Origin: Streptomyces sp. PR69
Lineage (GTDB): Bacteria; Actinomycetota; Actinomycetes; Streptomycetales; Streptomycetaceae
Length of the DNA: 64,000 nt
Assembly (NCBI RefSeq): GCF_026420845.1
Contig: NZ_JAOWCB010000002.1
Span: 62,001 to 126,000 of the forward strand
Reading direction: 5' to 3'
In this document: positions 40,670 to 49,768 of the stretch, piece by piece
How the letters are laid out: each line of letters begins with the position of its first letter
How positions within the stretch are numbered: the first letter of the stretch is position 1
Position numbers and translations under genes: made by a program
The notes under the pieces: generated by a model
What the model saw: only the letters and a program-made list of their open reading frames with translations
Told to the model about the DNA's origin: nothing
Databases searched by the model: none

Positions 40670-41997
40670 GACCGCTGCCGCTCCTCACGCCCGTCCGCCG
40701 GTACGGGGATAAAGGCGGTCACCTCATAGCCGCCGTCCCGCGTCGGCTCCGCGGTCATCTCGCCGTTCAGCATGGTCACCCGCTCCCGCATGCCCGTGAT
40801 GCCGTGCCCGGCGCCCGGCGACGGCTTGACCAGACCCCGCGGCGCGGTGTTGGCGATCCGCAGGCCGAGCCCCCCGAGGACATAGCTGATCTCCACCTTC
40901 GCCGTCGCCCCCGGAGCGTGGCGCAGCGTGTTGCTGAGGGCCTCCTGAATGATCCGGTACGCGGACAGCTCCACGCCCTGCGGCAGTTCGCGGACCGCGC
41001 CCGTGACCGTCTTCGCCACTTCGAGACCCGCGTCCCGGACGTTCGACAGCAGCCCGTCGACATCGTCGAGCACCGGCTGCGGCGCGTCCGGGGCCTCGTA
41101 GTCCTCCGCCCGTACGACACCGAGGACCCGGCGCAGCTCGGCGAGGGCCGCCACCGCGTTCTCCCGGATCGTGGCGAAGGCCTGCTCCAGCTCGGGCGGC
41201 GGATTCTCCACCCGGTACGGGGCGGCCTCCGCCTGGATCGCCACCACGGACATATGGTGAGCGACCACGTCGTGCAGCTCCCGGGCGATCGTGGTGCGCT
41301 CCTCCAGCAGCGTGCGCCGGTCCCGCTCGACGGCGGTGACGGTCTGCTGGGCGGCGACCTCCTGCCGCGCGTCCCTGCGCACCTGCCACACCGTGACCAC
41401 AAGCAGCGCGAGCGCGGCGGTGAACAGCACCTCGGCGGTGGCCGCCCGGCCTGCGCCACGGCCCAGGAAATCCTCCACGAACAGTCCGTACACGGCCGTC
41501 AGCGCCCACATCCAGCCGGCGATGCGCGGCCGGGTCCTGGCCGCCACCACCGTCATCACCACCAGATGCGCGGCCAGTGAGCTGGGCGCCCACGGCCAGT
41601 CCCCGCCGTATTCGGAGAGCAGGCTGACGACGGGCACGCTGCCCAGGGACAGCCACCAGGCGCCCACCGGCCTGACCAGCGTCATCATGACCGCGGCCGC
41701 CGGTATGAGCCCGGTCAGGGCGACGGACAGCGAGTGCCCGTATCTGCCCTCGCCGAACGCGATCAGCAGCACGATCACCGCGAGAGCGCCCACGACGGCG
41801 TGCGGAAACCAGCGCGCCGCCGTCCGCAGCCGCTCAGGCAGCCGGCGTATCAGGGGCCCGTCTACGGGCAGGGGCGGCAGCGGGCGGTAGGCGAAGGCAT
41901 CGTGGAACAGGTCCTGGCGCAGCCCGTCGAGCGCGCCCTTGACCAGGTCGTACTCGGGGCTTCTGGCGCCGCGTGTGCTGCGGGTCTTCTCGGTCAC
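40666..41997 (-). CDS. Sensor histidine kinase (HisKA_3)
   Basis: The protein is 443 aa from a GTG preceded by GTGGGG. Order: cytoplasmic N-terminus of about 50 residues, six hydrophobic segments (about 62-205), then the HisKA_3 motif ERTTIARELHDVVAHHMSVVAIQAEAAPY with the phospho-His and a HATPase domain (ELSAYRIIQEALSNTLRHAPGATAKVEI...PGAGHGITGMRERV). No extracellular sensor domain is present, so a membrane signal or intramembrane sensing is likely. It pairs with the NarL-type regulator by a 4-bp overlap. Confidence 0.93.
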   Translation of the reverse strand: MTEKTRSTRGARSPEYDLVKGALDGLRQDLFHDAFAYRPLPPLPVDGPLIRRLPERLRTAARWFPHAVVGALAVIVLLIAFGEGRYGHSLSVALTGLIPAAAVMMTLVRPVGAWWLSLGSVPVVSLLSEYGGDWPWAPSSLAAHLVVMTVVAARTRPRIAGWMWALTAVYGLFVEDFLGRGAGRAATAEVLFTAALALLVVTVWQVRRDARQEVAAQQTVTAVERDRRTLLEERTTIARELHDVVAHHMSVVAIQAEAAPYRVENPPPELEQAFATIRENAVAALAELRRVLGVVRAEDYEAPDAPQPVLDDVDGLLSNVRDAGLEVAKTVTGAVRELPQGVELSAYRIIQEALSNTLRHAPGATAKVEISYVLGGLGLRIANTAPRGLVKPSPGAGHGITGMRERVTMLNGEMTAEPTRDGGYEVTAFIPVPADGREERQRS

Positions 41998-42088
41998 CCC
42001 ACGAACGGTACGGGCACGAGGGGACGCGGGCGTCACCAGCGATGCGGATCCTGCCGCGTCCCCCTTGAGGACTACATGGCGCGCACAC

Positions 42089-42931
42089 TCATACGCGGAA
42101 CGCGGCCGCGTGCTCCCGGGCCCAGTCGGTGAAGGTGCGGGCGGGGCGTCCGGTGACCTTCTCCACGACATCGGTGACGTTCTTCCCCTCGGGCGGGGTG
42201 TCCCGGTACACCTGGATCAGAAAGTCGATCACCTCCTGCGGCTGGCCCGCGGCCGCCCAGCGCTTGCGCGCCTCCTCCTCGGACAGCTCCACCAGCCGGA
42301 TCGCCCGGCCGCGGGCCGCGGCGAGGGCGTCGACCTTGTCCTGGAGGGTGAGCGACTGCGGCCCGGTGATCAGATACTCCCGGCCGGCATGGCCGTCCTC
42401 GGTGAGCGCGACCGCGGTCACCGCGCCGATGTCCGCCTCGTGGACCATCGCGCTGAGCCGCCCGGTGAACGGCTCCTCCACGGTGTCCGCCGTGCGGATC
42501 GGCTCGGCCCACTCCAGGGCGTTCGCCATGAACTCCACCGGCATGACGACGGTCCAGTCCAGGGCACTGTCCCGGACGGCGGTCTCCAGGGGGCTCGGCC
42601 CGCCGCCGTGCAGCACGGTGATCCGCCGGACGCCCGCGGCGCGCGCCAGGCCGACGATCTCCGGTCCGGTCTGCAGCGGGGCGAACATCTCGCCCCCGAA
42701 GGTGATCAGATGCAGCGCGTCGACTCCGGCGAGGGCGGGGGCGAGGCCCGCCGGATCGGTGAGATCGCCCCGTACGGCGTCGACGGCGTCGGGCAGGCGT
42801 GCGGCCGCGGCCGACGCGGGGTCGCGGGTCAGGGCGCGTACCCGGTGGCCGCGCCGCACAAGCTCGTCCGCGATGCGGCGGCCGACGGTGCCGGTGGCCC
42901 CGGTGACAAGGATGGTCTGTGTGGTGTCCAT
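42089..42931 (-). CDS. NmrA-like NAD(P)-binding oxidoreductase
   Basis: The product is 280 aa. N-terminal TILVTGATGTVGRRIADELVRRGHRVRALTRDPA is an atypical SDR Rossmann fold of the NmrA/QorB type. No YxxxK catalytic pair is evident, so it may sense NADP or act on quinones. No Shine-Dalgarno precedes the ATG; TAGCCT ends 7 nt upstream, again suggesting a leaderless transcript. It is on the same strand as the kinase pair, separated by about 90 bp. Confidence 0.85.
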   Translation of the reverse strand: MDTTQTILVTGATGTVGRRIADELVRRGHRVRALTRDPASAAAARLPDAVDAVRGDLTDPAGLAPALAGVDALHLITFGGEMFAPLQTGPEIVGLARAAGVRRITVLHGGGPSPLETAVRDSALDWTVVMPVEFMANALEWAEPIRTADTVEEPFTGRLSAMVHEADIGAVTAVALTEDGHAGREYLITGPQSLTLQDKVDALAAARGRAIRLVELSEEEARKRWAAAGQPQEVIDFLIQVYRDTPPEGKNVTDVVEKVTGRPARTFTDWAREHAAAFRV

Positions 42932-42988
42932 GGCGGCGAGGCTAGGGGGGATTGCGGTCAGTTCCCGTCCGCAAGCCCGCGGGTGATT

Positions 42989-43066
42989 CACCAGACGGGG
43001 TCACCGGGCGGGGTCACCGGGCGGGTTCACCAGGCGGGGTCACCAGACGGGCTCACCAGGCGAGTT
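42989..43066. repeat. 13-bp minisatellite
   Basis: Six tandem units of CACCRGRCGGGGT type (exact unit 13 bp) span the end of the alpha/beta hydrolase gene. Its final Trp and stop codons (TGGTGA on the minus strand) are part of a repeat unit. Confidence 0.8.
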
Positions 43067-43943
43067 GGGCGATCTCCTCCGCGACCACGGCGCAGGCGTC
43101 GGCCGCCGGGTCCACCAGCGGGAAGTGCCCCACGTCCTCCAGGAACGTCAGCCCCACCGTCTCCCCCGCCCGGGCCGCCGCCTCCACAAACGCCTCGACG
43201 ACGGCGGGCGGCACGACGATGTCCGTACGGCCGTGCACGACGGCCGTCGCGATGCCGGTGGGCAGCAGCACGGCGGGGTCCGCGTGGACGCGCCGCTCCT
43301 TGAACTCGCCCTCCCCGCCGAGCAGCTGCACCGCCGCGCCGGAGCAGACGTCAAGCTCGACCGCGCGCTCGAAGTCCGCGATCGGGGAGAGCGCGACGAC
43401 GCCGCGGAGCGGGGGCGGGCCGTCCAGCCGCCAGGGCGACTCGGCGGGCAGCACATGGCGGGCCGCCGCCCACAGCGCGAGATGCCCTCCGGCCGAGTGC
43501 CCGGTGAGGACCGTGCGGCGCGGATCGGCCTGCGGCAGTGCGTCCCGGACCAGGCCGGGCAGCGCGTCCAGCGCGGCGGCGACATCGTCGAACGTCTCCG
43601 GCCACCGGCCGGCGACCGGGCCGGGCCCCCCGCCCCCGCCCTCCGGCCGCCCCTGATGCGGGATGTCCCGCCCGCGGCGGTACTCCACACTGGCCACGGC
43701 CAGGCCCGTACGCGCCAGATAGTCCGCGAACGGGGACACATGGCGTCGGTCGTACGGGGCCCGCCAGGCCCCGCCGTGGAACACGACGACGAGCGGCGCG
43801 GACTCGCGGCCGTCCCGAGGCGCATAGAAGTCGACCACCTGATCCGGGTGCGCGCCGTATGCGCCGGACGCGTCCGGCGCGACGGCCGGATGCGAGAACA
43901 GCGACTTGGCTTCGGCGGCATCCCGGGCGACGGGGTCCGGCAT
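43053..43943 (-). CDS. Alpha/beta hydrolase, probable kynurenine formamidase
   Basis: The product is 296 aa from an ATG with GGGAGG 6 nt before. Oxyanion-hole HGG in VVVFHGGAWR, nucleophile Ser in LTGHSAGGHLALWAA, acid Asp in VVHGRTDIVVPP and His in DVGHFPLVDP complete an esterase/KynB-like triad. It follows kynureninase and tryptophan 2,3-dioxygenase on the same strand, so hydrolysis of N-formylkynurenine is the expected job. A Gly/Pro-rich insert (RPEGGGGGPGPVAG) is unusual. Function is inferred from fold plus operon. Confidence 0.8.
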   Translation of the reverse strand: MPDPVARDAAEAKSLFSHPAVAPDASGAYGAHPDQVVDFYAPRDGRESAPLVVVFHGGAWRAPYDRRHVSPFADYLARTGLAVASVEYRRGRDIPHQGRPEGGGGGPGPVAGRWPETFDDVAAALDALPGLVRDALPQADPRRTVLTGHSAGGHLALWAAARHVLPAESPWRLDGPPPLRGVVALSPIADFERAVELDVCSGAAVQLLGGEGEFKERRVHADPAVLLPTGIATAVVHGRTDIVVPPAVVEAFVEAAARAGETVGLTFLEDVGHFPLVDPAADACAVVAEEIAQLAW

Positions 43944-44203
43944 TTCCAAACCTCCCAGGGACAAGGGGACTTCTGGCTGCGATTCCGCGACGCTACCAGG
44001 CGCCTCCCGCGGGGTTCCGGGTTCTTTCCCACCCTCCCCCTACGCCCTGAGGGCGTAGGGGCTCCAGCCCTCTCGCGTGCGGGGGCTTCGCCCCTCGCAC
44101 CCCGTGCGGCGCTGCGCGCCGTGCGGGTTTCCCCGGGCCGCGGGCGACCCGCACGGGCGAGGGCCCCGGCCCCCGCACCCCGCAGGGCGCCCGCGCCCCG
44201 GGG
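43944..44203. repeat. Hairpin and dispersed repeat between kynurenine genes
   Basis: An 11-bp perfect stem with a TGA loop (44037-44061) is followed by GC-rich sequence of the family GGGGCTTCGCCCC / GGCGCGCAGCGCC / GGGTTTCCC. Related copies, in the opposite orientation, occur at about 55280-55490. It could attenuate transcription between kynU and the hydrolase. Confidence 0.65.
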
Positions 44204-45418
44204 TCACCCCAGGACCGCGGAGAGCGCCCGCGCCGCGCGTTCCGCGTCCGCGAAGGAGACGTACAGCGGCGTGAAGCCGAACCGCAGGACGTCCGGCCGC
44301 CGCAGATCCCCCACGACGCCCTCCGCGATCAGCGCGGACATCACCCGCGGCGCGTCCTCGCAGCGCAGTGCGATCTGGCTGCCGCGCCGCGCGTGCTCGC
44401 GGGGGGTGAGGCACTCGACCCGCCCGGGCGGCGCGTACGCCTCCACGCACTCAAGGAAGAAGTCGGTGAGCGCGAGGCTCTTGGCGCGTACGGCGGCGAG
44501 CGAGACCCCGTCCCAGACGTCGAGGGCGGCCTCAAGGGCGAGCATCGACAGGATGTCGGGGGTTCCGACGCGGCCGCGTGCCGCGCCGTCGGCGGGCCGG
44601 TAGCCGGGGGTCATGGCGAAGGGGTCGGAGTGGGAGTTCCACCCCGGCAGGGGGGAGTCGAAGGCGGCTTGGTGGCGTTCGGCGACGTACAGATAGGCGG
44701 GCGAGCCGGGCCCGCCGTTGAGGTACTTGTAGGTGCAGCCGACCGCCAGGTCGACCCGGTGTTCGTCGAGGCCCACCGGCAGCGCGCCCGCGCTGTGGCA
44801 CAGGTCCCAGACGGCGAGCGCCCCCGCCCGGTGGATCGCCGCGGTCAGGGACGGCAGGTCGTGGAGCCGCCCGGTGCGGTAGTCGACGTGGTTGACCAGC
44901 GCCGCGGCCGTGGCCGGGCCGACCGCGTCGGGCAGCTGGCCGGGGGCGACGGGCACGATCCGCTTCCCGGTCATCCGGGCTGCGGACTCGGCGATATACC
45001 CGTCGGTGGGGAAGGTCGTCGCATCGACGACGATCTCCGTACGGGACGGGTCGGCCAGCCGCACCGCGGCCACCACCGCCTTGAAGACGTTGACGCTGGT
45101 GGAGTCGCCGACCACCACCTGCCCGGCCCGTGCCCCGACCAGCGGGGCGATCCGGTCGCCGATCCGCTCGGGCGCGGTCCACCAGCCGCTCTCGTCCCAT
45201 GAGCGGATGCGCAGCTCGCCCCATTCACGCCGTACGACGTCGGCGACCCGGCCGGGCACATGCGCGGGCAGGGCGCCCAGCGAGTTGCCGTCCAGGTACA
45301 CGGTGGCGTCGTCGAGCGCGAACAGCTTGCGGCGTCCGGCGAGTTCGTCTGCGGCGTCCAGCGCCGCGGCCCTGTCGGCCTGCTGCTCGAACATGGCTTC
45401 AGACATGGCTTCAGACAT
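44204..45418 (-). CDS. kynU: Kynureninase
   Basis: The enzyme has 404 aa. It is PLP-dependent and cleaves kynurenine to anthranilate and alanine. YLDGNSLGALP near the start, GDSTSVNVFK, WDLCHSAGALPVGL (Asp to PLP nitrogen) and the PLP Lys in VGCTYKYLNGGPGSPAYLYV are diagnostic. The start overlaps the dioxygenase stop by 8 bp. The first codons are a 12-bp tandem duplication (MSEAMSEAMF), giving three successive in-frame ATGs without a clear RBS. Anthranilate from it could feed antibiotic or NAD-type pathways. Confidence 0.95.
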   Translation of the reverse strand: MSEAMSEAMFEQQADRAAALDAADELAGRRKLFALDDATVYLDGNSLGALPAHVPGRVADVVRREWGELRIRSWDESGWWTAPERIGDRIAPLVGARAGQVVVGDSTSVNVFKAVVAAVRLADPSRTEIVVDATTFPTDGYIAESAARMTGKRIVPVAPGQLPDAVGPATAAALVNHVDYRTGRLHDLPSLTAAIHRAGALAVWDLCHSAGALPVGLDEHRVDLAVGCTYKYLNGGPGSPAYLYVAERHQAAFDSPLPGWNSHSDPFAMTPGYRPADGAARGRVGTPDILSMLALEAALDVWDGVSLAAVRAKSLALTDFFLECVEAYAPPGRVECLTPREHARRGSQIALRCEDAPRVMSALIAEGVVGDLRRPDVLRFGFTPLYVSFADAERAARALSAVLG

Positions 45419-46229
45419 GGCTGCGCGCCGTCCACAGCTCGGGGAAGACGTTCTTCTGGGCCCGCTTCTCCAGCCAGGCGACGCCGGCGGACCCGCCGGT
45501 GCCGGTCTTGGAGCCCATCGCGCGGCGGGTGGCGAGGAGATGGTCGTTGCGCCAGCGCCAGACCAGTTCCCCGACGTCGGTCAGCGCCTCGCCGAGCCGG
45601 ACGAGTTCGCCCTGCTGGTCGCCCTCGTACAGGCTCGCCCAGACCGCCTCGACCTCGGCCGACGGCTCGTACTTCCGCGACACGTCACGGGTCAGCACGG
45701 CCTGCGGCACGGGCAGCCCGCGCCGCGCGAGCAGCCGCAGGGTCTCGTCGTACAGGCTCGGCTCGTGGAGGGCCTTCTCCAGTTCGGCGTGGACGCGCGG
45801 CGCGCCCCGGTGGGGCACCAGCATCGACGCCGACTTCTCGCCGAGCAGGAACTCCATACGCCGGTACATGGCCGACTGGAAGCCGGAGCCCTCGCCCAGG
45901 GCGCTGCGGTAGGCGTTGAACTGAGCGGGCGTCAGCTGGGCGAGCGGCCTCCAGGAGGCGTTCAGCGCGTCCAGTTCCCGCATGGACCGCTTGAGCGCGT
46001 CCATCGCGACGGGCAGCCGGTCCTCGCGCAGGGCGCGCGTCGCGGTCTCCCACTCATGGACGATGACCGTGAACCACAGCTCCATCACCTGGGTGGTGAC
46101 CAGGAAGACCATCTCTCCGGGGTCTTCCGAGCGGGGATGCTGGAGGTGGGTGAGGACGTCCGCCTGGACGTAGTCCTCATACGGAGTGGTGCCCGCGAAA
46201 TCCAGATTCGGGGCGGCGTCATGTGACAT
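45411..46229 (-). CDS. kynA: Tryptophan 2,3-dioxygenase
   Basis: The enzyme has 272 aa. It is a cytoplasmic heme dioxygenase opening the indole ring of tryptophan to N-formylkynurenine. Typical segments: YEDYVQADVLTHLQHP, MVFLVTTQVMELWFTVIVHEW, FNAYRSALGEGSGFQSAMYRRMEFLLG and WRWRNDHLLATRRAMGSKTGTGGSAGVAWL (heme-proximal His in RNDH). ATG follows GAGGAG. First gene of the kynurenine operon, followed by kynU with an 8-bp overlap. Confidence 0.96.
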   Translation of the reverse strand: MSHDAAPNLDFAGTTPYEDYVQADVLTHLQHPRSEDPGEMVFLVTTQVMELWFTVIVHEWETATRALREDRLPVAMDALKRSMRELDALNASWRPLAQLTPAQFNAYRSALGEGSGFQSAMYRRMEFLLGEKSASMLVPHRGAPRVHAELEKALHEPSLYDETLRLLARRGLPVPQAVLTRDVSRKYEPSAEVEAVWASLYEGDQQGELVRLGEALTDVGELVWRWRNDHLLATRRAMGSKTGTGGSAGVAWLEKRAQKNVFPELWTARSHV

Positions 46230-46320
46230 CGCTGTCTCCTCGACACTCCGGGTAGCGGTCCGCTCCTTCCTGATCCGGTACGGGAGCCCCGGTCCCCACC
46301 GGCATCATAAGCCGGGGTCC

Positions 46321-47271
46321 TCAGACGGTTGGGCCTGTGATGTACGTCCCATTCTCGTCGTACGGCCAGGCGTTGGAAACACAGCCGTTGAGGCCCTTGA
46401 TCTGCTGCATCATCACCGGGGCGGGCTTTTGGGGACCCGGGCAGCCCAGGTGCTGCCGGATGCCGATCTCATGCCCGACCTCATGGTTGATGATCAGATG
46501 CCGGTACTCGGCGGGGGTGCCGGAGAACGTCGGCGAGCCCAGCAGCCAGCGCTTGAGGTTCACCACGACGCCTTCGGCCGTCTCGCAGTTCAGCTCGCCG
46601 CCGGTGTCCAGTCCCACGGCGAGGCAGAGCCGGTCGGCCGTGTCCGGGGTGGCGATCTTTATGACGAAGTCGGCGGGCTCGCCCGCGGAGACGAGCTGGA
46701 AAGTGCCGCGGCCGTTCGCGCCCCAGCCCCTGGGGTGCGCGAGGATCGCCTCGACCTCGGCGGCGGCCTGGGAGGCGGAGAGGTCGAGACCGTCCTCGAC
46801 CAGCACCCGGTAGCGGCGCAGCGGGCCCTTGCCCGCGGGGCTGCCGGACGACCGCGCGGTGGTGAAGGTGCCCTTCGCCTTGTCGGGTACGGAGGGCGGC
46901 GGCTCGCTGCTCGTGTGTGCGGGCGGCGGGGAGTCCGGGCTCTTCGACGGGTCGGACGGGTCCGACGGGTCCGACGTGTAGCCGGACGGGCCGGACGCGG
47001 CCGGGCTGCCGGACGACGCGGACGGCGAGGTCCCCGCGGACGCGGTCGCCCCGGGCGGGCCCTGCGGGGCCGCCGCACGGGAAGCGTCGTCGCCCACTGT
47101 GCCGGCCGTGCCCTGCCAGTGGGCGAGGGCGGCCCCGCCTCCGAGGGACAGCACGGCGAGGGCGACGCCGGACAGCACGGTCGGCACGGTCGGTGCGAGG
47201 GGACGGCGGCGGGTCCTGGCGCGGGAGCGTCCTCGGCGAGGGGCAGCGCGTTTGCCCACGACAGACCTCAT
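46321..47271 (-). CDS. Exported DUF3152 protein with HExxH motif
   Basis: The product is 316 aa. A basic N-terminus and a TM/signal segment (VLSGVALAVLSLGGGAALA) precede a Ser/Pro/Asp-rich linker (SDPSDPSDPSKSPDSPPP). The DUF3152 domain occupies about 145-316 and contains NHEVGHEIGIRQHLGCPGP, a zinc-protease-like HExxHxxG motif. Cys residues are conserved-looking. The family is often annotated as a putative metalloprotease, unproven. The start is chosen at ATG 47271; a GTG four codons downstream is possible. It is probably cell-surface bound. Confidence 0.83.
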   Translation of the reverse strand: MRSVVGKRAAPRRGRSRARTRRRPLAPTVPTVLSGVALAVLSLGGGAALAHWQGTAGTVGDDASRAAAPQGPPGATASAGTSPSASSGSPAASGPSGYTSDPSDPSDPSKSPDSPPPAHTSSEPPPSVPDKAKGTFTTARSSGSPAGKGPLRRYRVLVEDGLDLSASQAAAEVEAILAHPRGWGANGRGTFQLVSAGEPADFVIKIATPDTADRLCLAVGLDTGGELNCETAEGVVVNLKRWLLGSPTFSGTPAEYRHLIINHEVGHEIGIRQHLGCPGPQKPAPVMMQQIKGLNGCVSNAWPYDENGTYITGPTV

Positions 47272-47430
47272 CCCCCGTCGCGCACAGTCCCCCCGCGCGC
47301 TTCTGTGTTGTTCGACAGCGTGTTCCAGCAGCGCGTTCGATCGTACCGGCCGGGCGCGCGCAGGCGGATGCACGGGGGTACGGGGCTCGGCGCGCGGACC
47401 CCGCTGCGGCCCGCGCGCCGTGCCCGCGGG

Positions 47431-47844
47431 TCAGCTCAGGGTGTCGGCCGCGGTCTCGGAGGAGTCGCGCAGGAACGTCGAGCAGCGCTCGTACTCCTCC
47501 TGCTCGCCGATCGCCTGCGCGGCGCGGGCCAGTGCGTGCAGGGCCCGCAGGAAGCCGCGGTTCGGCTCGTGCTCCCACGGCACGGGGCCGTGGCCCTTCC
47601 AGCCGCTGCGGCGCAGCGCGTCCAGGCCGCGGTGGTAGCCGGTGCGGGCGTAGGCGTACGACTCGACGACCCGGCCGTTCTCGAACGCGTCGTCGGCGAG
47701 CTGCGCCCAGGCCAGCGAGGAGGTGGGGTACTTCGCCGCGACGTCCGCCGGTGCGGCGCCGCCGGCGAGGAGCTCGCGGGGCTCGGGGTCGTCGGGCAGC
47801 TGGGTCGGGGGCGGGCCCCCGAGCAGATTCTCATGAATGGCCAT
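47431..47844 (-). CDS. DUF3151 family protein
   Basis: The product is 137 aa. NLLGGPPPTQLPDDPEPRELLAGGAAPADVAAKYPTSSLAWAQLADDAFENGRVVESYAYARTGYHRGLDALRRSGWKGHGPVPWEHEPNRGFLRALHALARAA matches the DUF3151 family, a small soluble actinobacterial protein of unknown role with TPR-like helices. ATG follows GGGAG. Its place near fba is conserved in streptomycetes as far as I recall. Confidence 0.85.
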   Translation of the reverse strand: MAIHENLLGGPPPTQLPDDPEPRELLAGGAAPADVAAKYPTSSLAWAQLADDAFENGRVVESYAYARTGYHRGLDALRRSGWKGHGPVPWEHEPNRGFLRALHALARAAQAIGEQEEYERCSTFLRDSSETAADTLS

Positions 47845-47935
47845 GGCCCCAGTCTCCCAGCCCTGCACACCGGTCACCGCCGGGGCCGGGCAGCCCTCCG
47901 CGGGGAGAGACGCCATGACGCCTGGCGGTCGGCGG

Positions 47936-47965
47936 GCGACCGCGACCGCGACCGCGACCGCGACC
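47936..47965. repeat. GCGACC hexanucleotide microsatellite
   Basis: Five perfect GCGACC units lie in the non-coding space between the DUF3151 gene and the MFS gene. Copy number is likely to vary between strains. Confidence 0.85.
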
Positions 47966-47988
47966 GCGCCGGAGCGTGGGCTTCCGGG

Positions 47989-49743
47989 TCACGGCTCCCG
48001 GCCCGACTCCGGGGGTTCGAGGGGCGGCGCGGCGACGCCGCAGTTGACACGGCACTCCGGGTGGCAGCGCTCCAGCTCCGCCTCCTTCGGGCGCACCGCC
48101 CACCACGCGATCGCCGCCCCCGCCGCCAGCACCCCCGCGAGCAGCGGCATCGCCCGCCGGAACGCCTCGCCGAAGTCCGCCGCCGAGCGGTACGCCTCCG
48201 GGCCCATCCCCGCCAGCAGCGGCAGCGCGGCCACCGCGACAAGCCCCGCCGCGCGGGCCGCCGCGTTGTTGATGCCGCTGGCCAGGCCCGCCCGTCCGGG
48301 GTCGACCGACGCCAGCACGGTCGCGGTCAGCGGCGCGACCAGGGTCACCATCCCCGCGCCCAGCACCGCCATCGCGGGCAGCACATCGGCCGCGTACGAG
48401 GCGTCCTCGCCCACCCGCATCATCAGCAGCATCCCCGTCGCGCACAGCAGCGGGCCGACGGTCAGCGGGATGCGCGGCCCGATGCGGTCGCCCAGTTCGC
48501 CGGACTTCGCGGACAGCAGCAGCATCAGCACCGTGGTGGGCAGCAGCGCGGTGCCCGCCGCGAGCGCCGAGTACCCCGCCACCACCTGAAGCTGAAGCAC
48601 CGCCAGGAAGAAGAACCCGCCGAACGCCGCGTACACGCACAGCGTCACCAGGTTGACCACGGTGAACTGCCGCACCGCGAAAATCGACGGCGGCAGCATC
48701 GGCTCCGGCCGCCGCCGCTCCACAAGGACGAACGCCACCCCCGCCGCGGCGCCCGCCGCTCCCGCCCACACCGCCGGCGCGATCAGCGCATAGGTCACCA
48801 GGCCAAGCGCCAGCGCCCCCAGCGCCGCGCCCAGGACGTCGAAACGGCCGCGCGCCCGGGGGTCGCGGGACTCGGGCACATGCCTGAGCGCCACCGGCAC
48901 ACACAGCGCCGCCAGCGGCACATTGATCAGGAACACCCAGCGCCAGCCGGGCCCGTCCACCAGCCAGCCGCCCACGAACGGCCCGACCGCCGCGCCCACC
49001 CCGCCGAAGCCGGACCAGAGCCCCACGGCACGCGCCCGGTCCTCCGGGTGGAAACTCGCCTGGATGATCGCAAGTGAGCCAGGCGTCAGCAGCGCGCCCC
49101 CGATTCCCTGGAGGGCGCGGGCGGCGATGAGCACCGACTCGTCCGGGGCCAGCCCGCACAGCAGCGAGCCGACGGCGAACCAGACCGTCCCCAGGACGAA
49201 GATCTTCCGCCGTCCGTAGCGGTCACCGAGCGCCCCGCCGAGCAGAATGAGCGAGGCGAGGGTGAGCATATAGGCGTTGACGGTCCACTGGAGGGCGCCC
49301 AGGTCGGCGTCGAGGTCCTCGCCGATGCGGGGCAGGGCGACGGTGACGACGGTGGAGTCCAGCAGCGCCATCGCGGAGCCGAGGACGGTCGTGAGCACCA
49401 CCCAGCGCCCGACGGCCGACGCCAGCCGGAGCCCCCCGGCCCCGCCCTCCGGCACCGGCCCGGCCTCCGGGTCCGCCGCCGGGTCCGCCGCCGCATCGGC
49501 CTCCGCGTCGGCCTCCGCGTCGGCCTCCGGCCCGGTCGCCGCCTCCGTACGGCCCGCCTCCAGTCCGGGGCTGGCCTCATAACCGCCCCCGCCCGGCGCG
49601 GGCGGGTCCGGCCAGTGGGCCCCGGCGTCCGGACCCGGACGCCGGGCAGGCGACGCGTCGCCGTCGCTCGGCCCGGCCCCAGGACCGGCCGCCTCGGACC
49701 CCGGACCCGGCTCGCCGTCCGTACCGTCGTGCGCACCGCTCAT
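47989..49743 (-). CDS. MFS drug exporter (DHA2, 14-TM type)
   Basis: The protein is 584 aa. The first about 105 residues are a disordered Asp/Glu/Ala/Pro-rich cytoplasmic tail with ADAEADAEADAAADPAAD repeats. Then comes the transporter: motif C-like LDSTVVTVALPRIGEDL, motif A GGALGDRYGRRKIFVLG, and 14 hydrophobic helices, ending in a short tail with CHPECRVNCG. The EmrB/QacA-type drug:proton antiport function is expected. The start is weak (no clear RBS), 25 bp after the upstream lyase gene, so they are co-transcribed. Confidence 0.92.
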   Translation of the reverse strand: MSGAHDGTDGEPGPGSEAAGPGAGPSDGDASPARRPGPDAGAHWPDPPAPGGGGYEASPGLEAGRTEAATGPEADAEADAEADAAADPAADPEAGPVPEGGAGGLRLASAVGRWVVLTTVLGSAMALLDSTVVTVALPRIGEDLDADLGALQWTVNAYMLTLASLILLGGALGDRYGRRKIFVLGTVWFAVGSLLCGLAPDESVLIAARALQGIGGALLTPGSLAIIQASFHPEDRARAVGLWSGFGGVGAAVGPFVGGWLVDGPGWRWVFLINVPLAALCVPVALRHVPESRDPRARGRFDVLGAALGALALGLVTYALIAPAVWAGAAGAAAGVAFVLVERRRPEPMLPPSIFAVRQFTVVNLVTLCVYAAFGGFFFLAVLQLQVVAGYSALAAGTALLPTTVLMLLLSAKSGELGDRIGPRIPLTVGPLLCATGMLLMMRVGEDASYAADVLPAMAVLGAGMVTLVAPLTATVLASVDPGRAGLASGINNAAARAAGLVAVAALPLLAGMGPEAYRSAADFGEAFRRAMPLLAGVLAAGAAIAWWAVRPKEAELERCHPECRVNCGVAAPPLEPPESGREP

Positions 49744-49768
49744 ACCGGGATCATGCCCCGCGGCCGAC

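Noticed and set aside
46186..49077. Plus-strand open frame of about 960 codons
   Set aside because: Antisense to DUF3152, DUF3151 and the MFS transporter; no domain and extreme composition.
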